A stretch of 64,000 nucleotides of DNA from Rhodocyclales bacterium (lineage in GTDB: Bacteria > Pseudomonadota > Gammaproteobacteria > Burkholderiales > Rhodocyclaceae), in assembly GCA_003105015.1 (NCBI GenBank), contig PQAF01000047.1:1-64000 (forward strand), written 5' to 3'. Below the pieces are notes generated by a model. That model made no database searches. It was not told the DNA's origin and saw only the letters and a program-made list of their open reading frames with translations. The position numbers were made by a program, and so were the translations under genes. This document shows positions 29,478 to 36,704 of this stretch, piece after piece. Position 1 is the first letter of the stretch, and each line of letters starts with the position of its first letter.

Positions 29478-29501
29478 AAAGTCAGTCCCGGCGCACCGCC
29501 G
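29478..29501 (+). repeat. Bipartite motif copy 9 (exact core)
   Basis: AAAGTCAGTCCC, spacer GGCGCA, then CCGCCG. Begins 3 bases after the PAS kinase stop and covers the last codons of the convergent small-subunit gene. Confidence 0.68.
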
Positions 29502-29979
29502 CCAGGATGCCGGCGAGCAGCGCGACGGGCGTCGGCGGGCAGCCGGGCACGCGCACGTCCACCGGGATGACGTTCTCCACCGCACCGCAGCTGGCGTAGC
29601 TCTCGCCGAAGACGCCCCCCGTGCAGCCGCAATCGCCGACCGCCACCACCAGCTTCGGGTCCGGCGTGCAGTCGTAGGCCACCTTCAGCGCGTGCTCCAT
29701 GTTCTTCGTCACCGGGCCGGTGACCAGCAGCATGTCAGCGTGGCGCGGGCTGGCGACGAACTTGATGCCGTAGCCTTCGAGGTTGGTGTAGGGGTTGTTG
29801 AGGGCGTGGATCTCCAACTCGCAGCCGTTGCAGGAGCCGGCGTCCACCTGGCGAATGGTCAGCGCGCGGCCGAGGATGCGCAGGATCTCCCGGTTCAGCC
29901 GCGCGACCTCGCGCGCTTCCGCGCCGGCCTCGGGCGGCGGCTCGCTGACGATGCCGGTGCGCAGGATGCGCCTGAGCAT
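29482..29979 (-). CDS. Hyf/Hyc-like small subunit (NuoB family), Ehr complex
   Basis: NuoB/HyfI-type subunit of 165 residues expected to hold one 4Fe-4S cluster. All four cysteine positions are present: SCNGCELEIHALNNP (two), VAVGDCGCTGGVF and VPGCPPTP. Last gene of the six-gene operon. The ATG at 29979 is 5 bases after the large-subunit stop; a GTG at 29988 overlapping that stop (GTGA), with CGGAG 7 bases upstream, is an equally good start. Because the adjacent large subunit lacks nickel ligands, this subunit is probably an electron-transfer or coupling component, not part of a hydrogenase. Confidence 0.9.
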   Translation of the reverse strand: MLRRILRTGIVSEPPPEAGAEAREVARLNREILRILGRALTIRQVDAGSCNGCELEIHALNNPYTNLEGYGIKFVASPRHADMLLVTGPVTKNMEHALKVAYDCTPDPKLVVAVGDCGCTGGVFGESYASCGAVENVIPVDVRVPGCPPTPVALLAGILAAVRRD

Positions 29980-29984
29980 GGGGA

Positions 29985-31556
29985 TCACAGGTCGGCTCCG
30001 CTGTAGGAGAGGTTGAACGACTTGTTGATGAGCGGGAAGTCGGGAACGATATCGCGCATCACCGCATGTTCCAGCGCCGGCCAAGCCTGCCAGGACGGAT
30101 CGTGCGGGTGCACGCGGGCCAGCCGGCCCTCGCCGTCCAGCGCCACGCCGACCAGCACCTCGCCGCGCCAGCCCTCGATGACGCCGAGGCCGTCGCCTCC
30201 GGGCTGCGGCGGCGCTTCGACGCACACTTCGCTGTCGGGCAGGCCGACGGCGAGCTCGCGCAGCAGGCGCAGCGACTCGACGATCTCCGCGAAGCGCACC
30301 GCGGCCCGCGCCGCCACGTCGCCGCGCTCGTCGGTGGCCGGGCGCACGCCCAGCATCGCCCAGGGCGGCGGCGGCGTGTAGCCCTGCCGGTGGGCACGGG
30401 CATCGAGGATCAGTCCGGTGGCGCGCGCCGCAACGCCGGTGAGCGACAGCTCGCGCGCCAGGTCGGCGTCGATGGCGCCGGTGGTGAGGAAGCGGTCCTG
30501 CAGGCCGGCGTGTTCGTCGTAGATTTTCCCGAGCGCCTTCACCTCGCGGCCGACGGCCTCGCATTGTTCGACGATGGCGCGCAAGGCAGGCGCCTCCAGG
30601 TCGAGCGTTGTGCCGCCGGGCACGATGCGGTCCATCATGAAGCGCTGGCCGAAGAGTTTCGCGTTCAGGCGCAGCCAGTCCTCCTTCAGGCGCATGAACT
30701 GGGAGAAGCCGAAGGCCAGCGCGGCGTCGTTGCCGAGCGCGCCGAGGTCGCCGAGGTGGTTGGCGACGCGTTCGCGCTCCAGCATCAGCGCGCGCAATCC
30801 GAGCGCGCGCGGCGGCGGGCTGGCGCCGCAGGCCGCCTCGACGGCCGAGGCATAGGCCCAGGCATAGGCGCAGGTGGAATCGCCGGACACGCGGCCGGCG
30901 AGGCGCGCCCCTTCGGCGAGGTTCCTGCCGACGAACAGTTTCTCGACGCCCTTGTGCTGGTAGCCGAGGCGCTGCTCCAGGCGCAGCACGCGCTCGCCGA
31001 TCACCGAGAAGCGGAAATGGCCGGGTTCGATGATGCCGGCGTGGATGGGCCCGACGGGAATCTCGTGGGCGCCCTCGCCGCCGACCGGGACGAAATCGTA
31101 ATCGCTCGGCGCGTTCGGGAAGCCGGCCCCCGCATTTGCCAACTGAGCCGCATCGTGGCGCAGCGGATACCAGTCCGCCGGCCAGGCGCCGTGGCGCAGC
31201 CAGGGCCTCTGGTCGCCGCCCGCCGTAGCGATGCCGACCAGGTCGCGCGTCGCCCGCTGCATGCGGCTGGCGGCGGGGAAGATGCCGGACAGGTCGGGAT
31301 AGACGGGATGCTCCGCCGGCAGGTCCAGGCTGACCCGGATGTGGCCTGCCATGAAGCCGAACACGCAATGCACGCGGAAGCATCCGCTGCGCCGGCGCTC
31401 GTCGCTGCCCCACAGCGCGGCCAGGCGGCCGTCGGCGCGATGGGCGGCGACGGCAAAGGCCTGCAGCGCCTCGCCGCTCTCGGCGCGACCGAGCCAGACC
31501 GGGCCGCCGATGCCGGCCTGCTTCTCGAACTCGATGGGCTCGCCGAAGAATCTCAT
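29985..31556 (-). CDS. Hyf/Hyc-like large subunit without NiFe ligands (NuoCD family), Ehr complex
   Basis: A 523-residue homologue of HycE/HyfG, with a NuoC-like N-terminal domain (about 1-150) and a NuoD/hydrogenase-large-like domain. The N-terminal nickel motif, RxCGxCxxxH in hydrogenases, reads RVSGDSTCAY (222-231): both ligand cysteines are serine and the histidine is tyrosine. The C-terminal DPCxxC position reads NLSYSG near residue 517. All four ligands are therefore missing, so a NiFe centre cannot form. This is the mark of energy-converting hydrogenase-related (Ehr) complexes. It overlaps the upstream gene by ATGA. Confidence 0.92.
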   Translation of the reverse strand: MRFFGEPIEFEKQAGIGGPVWLGRAESGEALQAFAVAAHRADGRLAALWGSDERRRSGCFRVHCVFGFMAGHIRVSLDLPAEHPVYPDLSGIFPAASRMQRATRDLVGIATAGGDQRPWLRHGAWPADWYPLRHDAAQLANAGAGFPNAPSDYDFVPVGGEGAHEIPVGPIHAGIIEPGHFRFSVIGERVLRLEQRLGYQHKGVEKLFVGRNLAEGARLAGRVSGDSTCAYAWAYASAVEAACGASPPPRALGLRALMLERERVANHLGDLGALGNDAALAFGFSQFMRLKEDWLRLNAKLFGQRFMMDRIVPGGTTLDLEAPALRAIVEQCEAVGREVKALGKIYDEHAGLQDRFLTTGAIDADLARELSLTGVAARATGLILDARAHRQGYTPPPPWAMLGVRPATDERGDVAARAAVRFAEIVESLRLLRELAVGLPDSEVCVEAPPQPGGDGLGVIEGWRGEVLVGVALDGEGRLARVHPHDPSWQAWPALEHAVMRDIVPDFPLINKSFNLSYSGADL

Positions 31557-33004
31557 CCGAGCATCCTCGCCGCCTCGTGGAACCAGCGCGTCAGGTAAGG
31601 GGGAATCCACAGGCCGAGCATCAGCACCAGGGCCAGATGCACGAACACCGGCGTGATGGCCGGCGCATGCGGGAGGCGCTTGACGTGGGTCTCGCCGAAG
31701 ACCATCGGCTGCACTTTGCCGAAGATGGCGGCGAAGGCGACGCCGAGGGCGAGCAGCAGGATCGGCGTCGCCCAGGGGTGGTGCTTCATGGCGTGGGTGA
31801 GGATCATGAACTCGCTGGCGAAGACGCCGAAGGGCGGCATGCCGAGGATGGCCAGGGTGCCGAGCATCAGGCCCCAGCCGATCACCGGGTTGATCTTGAT
31901 GAGGCCGCGGATGTCCTCCATGACCTGGGTGCCGCATTTCTGCGCGGCGTGGCCGACGGCGAAGAAGATCGCCGACTTGGTCAGCGAATGCAGGGTCATG
32001 TGCAGCAGGCCGGCGAAGTTCGCCACCGCCCCGCCCATGCCGAAGGCGAAGGTGATCAGGCCCATGTGCTCGATCGACGAGTAGGCGAACATGCGCTTGA
32101 TGTCCTTCTGCCGCGACAGGAAGAAAGCCGCCACCACCAGCGTCAGCAGGCCGAAGCCCATCATCAGGTTGCCGGCGAAGCCGGTCGGGATGGCGCCGTC
32201 GGCGAGCACCTTGACGCGCAGGATGGCGTAGAGGGCGACGTTGAGCAGCAGGCCGGAGAGCACCGCCGAGACCGGCGTCGGGCCCTCGGCGTGGGCGTCC
32301 GGCAGCCAGTTGTGCAGCGGCGCCAGGCCCACCTTGGTGCCGTAGCCGACCAGCAGGAAGATGAAGGCCAGCGCCATGATGGTCGGTTCGAGCTGGCCCT
32401 TGACGTCTACGAGGTGGGTCCACAGCAGGGCGTGGCCGGTCTCGCCGAGCACGCGCTCGGCGGCGAAGTAGAGCAGGATGGTGCCGAACAGCGCCTGGGC
32501 GATGCCGACGCCGCAGAGGATGAAGTATTTCCACGCCGCCTCCAGGCTCGCCGGCGTGCGGTAGAGCGAGACCAGCAGCACGGTGGTGAGGGTGGCCGCC
32601 TCCATCGCCACCCAGAGGATGCCGAGGTTGTTGGTGGTGAGCGCCGCCAGCATGGTGAACATGAACAGCTGGAACATGCTCTTGTAGAGACGCAGGCGCG
32701 GCGCCGTGAGCCGGCCGTGCTCGCGCTCGTTGCGCATGTAGGGGCCGGAGAAGATGCTCGTGGTGAGGCCGACGAAGGCGGTCAGCGCGACCAGAAAGAC
32801 GTTGAGCGAGTCGATGAAGAACATCTCGCCGAAAACCATGCGCGGGCCGACGGCGACGATCTCGGCCGTGAGCAGCGCCGAGGCGAGGAAGGTGCCGAGG
32901 CTGGCGATGACGTTGAGGTTGGGCGCCCAGCTGCGCTCGCCCGCCACCGCGAGCAGCATGCCGCTGACGAGGGGAATGGCGAGGGTGAGGGTAAAGAAAT
33001 CCAT
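31553..33004 (-). CDS. HyfF-like antiporter-type membrane subunit, Ehr complex
   Basis: A 483-residue polytopic membrane protein of the NuoL/M/N (Mrp antiporter-like) family. Typical segments are LWVAMEAATLTTVLLVSLY with the key Glu, KVGLAPLHNWLPDAHAEGPTPVSAVLSG, and MFAYSSIEHMGLI with HSLTKSAIFF. Conserved charged residues of the proton path are present. It starts 7 bases after the HyfE-like stop and overlaps the large subunit by ATGA. Expected to move protons or sodium ions. Confidence 0.9.
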   Translation of the reverse strand: MDFFTLTLAIPLVSGMLLAVAGERSWAPNLNVIASLGTFLASALLTAEIVAVGPRMVFGEMFFIDSLNVFLVALTAFVGLTTSIFSGPYMRNEREHGRLTAPRLRLYKSMFQLFMFTMLAALTTNNLGILWVAMEAATLTTVLLVSLYRTPASLEAAWKYFILCGVGIAQALFGTILLYFAAERVLGETGHALLWTHLVDVKGQLEPTIMALAFIFLLVGYGTKVGLAPLHNWLPDAHAEGPTPVSAVLSGLLLNVALYAILRVKVLADGAIPTGFAGNLMMGFGLLTLVVAAFFLSRQKDIKRMFAYSSIEHMGLITFAFGMGGAVANFAGLLHMTLHSLTKSAIFFAVGHAAQKCGTQVMEDIRGLIKINPVIGWGLMLGTLAILGMPPFGVFASEFMILTHAMKHHPWATPILLLALGVAFAAIFGKVQPMVFGETHVKRLPHAPAITPVFVHLALVLMLGLWIPPYLTRWFHEAARMLG

Positions 33005-33011
33005 GGCCGGT

Positions 33012-33680
33012 TCAGCGTTCCTTGAGATTCTCGAGGTGGCGGATGTCGAGGCTGTCGAACTGGTCGCGGATCTGGAAGAAGAACACGCCGAGGATGATGA
33101 CCCCGATCAGCACGTCGAGGGCGATGCCCAGCTCGACCACCATCGGCATGCCGTAGGTGGCGCTGGTGGCGGCGAGGAACAGGCCGTTCTCCATGGCCAG
33201 GAAGCCGACCACCTGGGGAATCGCCTTGGTGCGGACGATCATCATGAGGAAGGCCAGCATGACGCTGGCCAGCGCGATGCCCAGGGTGCCGCGGCTGATG
33301 GTGCTCGAGAGCTGCGAGATCGGCAGGGCGACGTTGAAGGCGACGATCACCAGGGCGATGCCCGCCAGCATGGTCGTCGGCACGTTGATGAGACCCTCGA
33401 CGTCGGCCTTCACCTGCAGCTTGCGCACCAGGCGGTGCAGGATCAGGGGCAGCAGGACGGCCTTCAGCGCCAGGGTCAGGGCGGCCGAGCCGTAGAGGTG
33501 GGCCTGGCCGGTGGTGAAGGCCACCACCAGGGTGGACAGGCACAGCGTCAGCCCCTGCAGGGCGAACAGGTTGATGAGCGGCAGCACGCGCCGCTGCGCC
33601 AGCATGGCGAAGGCCAGCAGCAGGACCACCGCGGCGAACAGGTTGATGAGCTGCGTGGACAGCGGCAATGCCGTGTTCAT
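33012..33680 (-). CDS. HyfE-like membrane subunit, Ehr complex
   Basis: A 222-residue protein of about six membrane helices, related to HyfE (NuoK-like C-terminal part, QVVGFLAMENGLFLAA). The start at 33680 (MNTALPLSTQLINLFAAVV) overlaps the preceding gene by four bases. HyfE is present in hydrogenase 4 and in Ehr complexes but absent from the smaller Hyc (hydrogenase 3) complex, so the operon is of the Hyf/Ehr type. Confidence 0.88.
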   Translation of the reverse strand: MNTALPLSTQLINLFAAVVLLLAFAMLAQRRVLPLINLFALQGLTLCLSTLVVAFTTGQAHLYGSAALTLALKAVLLPLILHRLVRKLQVKADVEGLINVPTTMLAGIALVIVAFNVALPISQLSSTISRGTLGIALASVMLAFLMMIVRTKAIPQVVGFLAMENGLFLAATSATYGMPMVVELGIALDVLIGVIILGVFFFQIRDQFDSLDIRHLENLKER

Positions 33681-34630
33681 GACTGGGTCTCCAGCAGCAG
33701 GCGCACCAGCAGCCCCAGCACGGCGAAGAGGAAGGCGGTGCCGAGGAACTCGGGGGCGCGGAAGATGCGCACCTTGGCATTGATGGTCTCGATGACGGCC
33801 AGCAGCGCGCCGCCGATGGCGAGCTTGGCCACCAGCACCGGGATCGCCAGCAGCAGGCCGGCCACGCTGTTGCCCTCGGCGATGCCCCAGGGGAAGAACA
33901 GCGCCAGGCCGAGGCAGGAATAGGCGTAGAGCTTGAGGCTGGCCGCCCATTCGATCAGCGCCAGGTGGCGGCCGGAGTACTCGAGGATCATCGCCTCGTG
34001 GATCATGGTCAGCTCGAGGTGGGTCGCCGGGTTGTCCACCGGCACGCGCGCGTTCTCGGCGAAGGAGACGAAGGTGAAGGCGATGCCGGCGAAGGCCAGG
34101 CTCGGGTAGATGATGAAGTCGCGGTGCGCCAGGGTCTCGACGATGGTGGCGACCGAGGTCGACTGGGAGATCATCGCCGTGGTGAAGATCACCATCAGCA
34201 GGGCCGGCTCGGCGAGGAAGCCGACGAGCATCTCGCGCCGCCCGCCGAGGGTACCGAAGGCGGTACCGACATCCATCGCCGCCAGCGAAATGAAAATGCG
34301 CGCCAGGCCGAAGACGCCGACCAGCGCGATGGTATCGGCGGCCGGCGCGAAGGGCAGGTCGGTCGACAGCGTCGGGATGATGGCGCAGGCCAGCACCATG
34401 CAGCCGAACACCACGAAGGGCGCGAAGCGGAACAGCGGCGAGGCGCCGTGGGCCAGCACCACGTCCTTGAGGAACAGCTTGTGCAGCATGTAGTAGGGCT
34501 GCAGCAGGGGCGGCGCCGAGCGGTTCTGCAGCCAGGCGCGGCACTGGTTCACCCAGCCGGTGAGCAGCGGCGCCAGCAGCAGCGCGAGCGCGATGGCGAA
34601 CAATTGGCCGAGAAATCCGAAGATGTTCAT
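33677..34630 (-). CDS. HyfC/HycD-like membrane subunit (NuoH family), Ehr complex
   Basis: A 317-residue membrane protein of the NuoH/HycD family that anchors the soluble arm. Seen: QPYYMLHKLFLKD after the first helix, SLAAMDVGTAFGTLGGRREM, FAENARVPVDNPATHLELTM with the conserved acidic and basic residues of the quinone-site loop, and IHEAMILEYSGRHLALIEWA. ATG at 34630 overlaps the HyfB-like stop by four bases. Confidence 0.9.
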   Translation of the reverse strand: MNIFGFLGQLFAIALALLLAPLLTGWVNQCRAWLQNRSAPPLLQPYYMLHKLFLKDVVLAHGASPLFRFAPFVVFGCMVLACAIIPTLSTDLPFAPAADTIALVGVFGLARIFISLAAMDVGTAFGTLGGRREMLVGFLAEPALLMVIFTTAMISQSTSVATIVETLAHRDFIIYPSLAFAGIAFTFVSFAENARVPVDNPATHLELTMIHEAMILEYSGRHLALIEWAASLKLYAYSCLGLALFFPWGIAEGNSVAGLLLAIPVLVAKLAIGGALLAVIETINAKVRIFRAPEFLGTAFLFAVLGLLVRLLLETQS

Positions 34631-36636
34631 GGCCGCGCCACCAGCAGCAGGATGATCAGCGTGAGGAAGCTGTAGAGCAGATAGATGGCGATGCGCCCGC
34701 CCTGCAGCCGGATGATCAGCCGCGACACCCATTCGGCCGCGCGCGCCAGCGGCAGATAGAGCCAGTGCCAGAAGTGGTCCTCCACCTTCACGCTGTAATA
34801 CGGCTTCTCGTCGCGGATGGTCGGGAAATGCCGCTCCATGCGGAACATCGGCTCGAAAATGCGGCGGATCGGCTGGCTGAAGCCCTCGGCGGTGTCCTGG
34901 GCGCGCGGCCCCTGGAAGACGTAGCCGCAGTCCCAGGCCGGCGACCGGCGCAGGCGGCCGTGGTAGAGGCGGTGCACCAGCTGGCGGCCGAGCAGCACCG
35001 CCGCCGCGATCACGGCGAGGAATACCAGCGGGGCATAGCTCGCCCGGTCGGGCGAGATCGGCGCCAGCAGCCACCAGCCGTGCTCGCGCACCTTGTCGGC
35101 GAGCCCGGTGCCGAGCAGTTGCCGCGTGGCGGCGTCGATGACGGAAATCACGGCGGTCGGCAGCACGCCCAGCGCCAGGGTCAGGCCGGCCAGCCAGAGC
35201 AGGCCGGCGCGCTCCCACGGACCGGCGTCGTGCGCGTCCTTGAGCGCCTCCTCGCGCATCTGGCCGAGGAAGATGATGCCGTAGAACTTGACCATGGCAA
35301 AGCCGGCCAGCGCCGCCACCAGCGCCACCACGGCGGCGGCCACCGGCACCACCATGTTGAGCCAGGGATGCGGCAGGCCGGGCGAGAACAGGAAGCTCTG
35401 CAGCAGCAGCCACTCCGAGACGAAGCCCGACAGCGGCGGCAGCCCGGCGCTGGCGATGACGCCGGCCAGCGCCAGCCAGGCCACCCAGGGCATGCGGTGG
35501 ATGAGGCCGCCGAGCTTGCCGAGGCTGCGCTCCTTCGTCGCGTGCAGCACCGATCCGGTGCACAGGAACAGCAGGCTCTTGAAGCCGGCATGCGCCAGGC
35601 AATGGTAGAGCAGCGCCGTCATGGACAGCGCCGCCAGCGCCTCCATGCGGTAGGCATGGAAGATCAAAGTCAGTCCCAGCGCCACGGCGAGCAGGCCGAT
35701 GTTCTCGATCGAGGAATACGCCAGCAGGCGCTTCATGTCGCTCTGCACCGTGCTGTAGAGCACGCCGAAGACGGCGGTGGCGAGGCCGACGCTCATCGCC
35801 ACCACGCCCCACCACCAGAGCGGCTCGCCGAGCAGATCGAAGGAGACGCGCAGCAGGCCGTAGATGGCGGTCTTCAGCATGACGCCGCTCATCATCGCCG
35901 ACACCGGCGAGGGTGCCGCCGGGTGGGCTTCCGGCAGCCAGACGTGCACCGGCAGCAGGCCGGCCTTGGCGCCGAAGCCGGCGAGCGCCAGCAGGAAGGC
36001 CGCCGACGCCCAGAAGGGCGACAGCGCCTGCGCGCGCATGCCGGCGAAGCTGTAGTCGCCGCTGCCTGCGGTCATGACGCCGAAGGAAAGCAGGATGGCG
36101 ATGGCGCCGATGTGGGCGATCAGCAGGTAGAGGTAGCCGGCGCGGCGGATCTCGGCGTGGCGGTGGTCGGTGGTGACGAGGAAGAACGAGGACAGCGCCA
36201 TGCCCTCCCAGGCCACCATGAAGGCGTAGGCGTCGTCGGCGAGCAGCACCAGCAGCATGCTGGCGAGGAAGAAATGGTACTGCAGGCACATCAGGCCCGG
36301 CGCCGCGCCCTCGCCCTTCCGGAAATAGCCGGCGGCGAAGACCGAGATGCCCGCCGCGGCGAAGCCCAGCAGCAGCACGAAGACGGCGGCGAGGTTGTCG
36401 AGGCGCAGGTGGAAAGGCAGGTCGGGCAGGCCGATCGCCAGCACGGCGGTCTCGGCGCCGCTACCGAGGAAGCGCAGGGAAGTCAGTCCCGCCAGCACGC
36501 CGACCGCGGCACCGAGCGGGAACAGGATCTTGCTGATGAAATGCAGGTTGCGCGGCGCCGCCAGCCCGGCGAGCCCGATCGCCAGCCAGGCGCAGGCGGC
36601 GATGAGCAGGACGTCGATGGGGAGCAGGGCTGGCAT
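34627..36636 (-). CDS. HyfB-like antiporter-type membrane subunit, Ehr complex
   Basis: First gene of the six-gene operon; 669 residues, NuoL/HyfB type, about 16 helices. Typical segments: VAWEGMALSSFFLVTTDHRHAE, KAGLLPVHVWLPEAHPAAPSPVSAMMSG, LAYSSIENIGLLAVALG, and HAGFKSLLFLCTGSVLHAT. The C-terminal extension (RRSPAWDCGYVFQGPRAQDT) is seen in HyfB-like proteins. Two bipartite motif copies lie inside this gene (35666 and 36479), both antisense. No HyfA or HyfH ferredoxin-type gene accompanies the operon. Confidence 0.9.
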   Translation of the reverse strand: MPALLPIDVLLIAACAWLAIGLAGLAAPRNLHFISKILFPLGAAVGVLAGLTSLRFLGSGAETAVLAIGLPDLPFHLRLDNLAAVFVLLLGFAAAGISVFAAGYFRKGEGAAPGLMCLQYHFFLASMLLVLLADDAYAFMVAWEGMALSSFFLVTTDHRHAEIRRAGYLYLLIAHIGAIAILLSFGVMTAGSGDYSFAGMRAQALSPFWASAAFLLALAGFGAKAGLLPVHVWLPEAHPAAPSPVSAMMSGVMLKTAIYGLLRVSFDLLGEPLWWWGVVAMSVGLATAVFGVLYSTVQSDMKRLLAYSSIENIGLLAVALGLTLIFHAYRMEALAALSMTALLYHCLAHAGFKSLLFLCTGSVLHATKERSLGKLGGLIHRMPWVAWLALAGVIASAGLPPLSGFVSEWLLLQSFLFSPGLPHPWLNMVVPVAAAVVALVAALAGFAMVKFYGIIFLGQMREEALKDAHDAGPWERAGLLWLAGLTLALGVLPTAVISVIDAATRQLLGTGLADKVREHGWWLLAPISPDRASYAPLVFLAVIAAAVLLGRQLVHRLYHGRLRRSPAWDCGYVFQGPRAQDTAEGFSQPIRRIFEPMFRMERHFPTIRDEKPYYSVKVEDHFWHWLYLPLARAAEWVSRLIIRLQGGRIAIYLLYSFLTLIILLLVARP
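35666..35689 (+). repeat. Bipartite motif copy 10 (exact core and distal half)
   Basis: AAAGTCAGTCCC, spacer AGCGCC, then ACGGCG. Antisense within the HyfB-like gene. Confidence 0.76.
36479..36502 (+). repeat. Bipartite motif copy 11
   Basis: GAAGTCAGTCCC, spacer GCCAGC, then ACGCCG. Antisense near the 5' end of the HyfB-like gene. Confidence 0.68.
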
Positions 36637-36704
36637 GGCAACGGCACTATCTTAACAAATGCCGCGATGCGGCGGACGGCAAAGCCCCATGCGCGATGAC
36701 GGTA

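Noticed and set aside
29482..36636. Calling the Hyf-like operon a hydrogenase 4 or formate hydrogenlyase
   Set aside because: The large subunit lacks all four cysteine ligands, and no maturation, ferredoxin or formate dehydrogenase genes are present.
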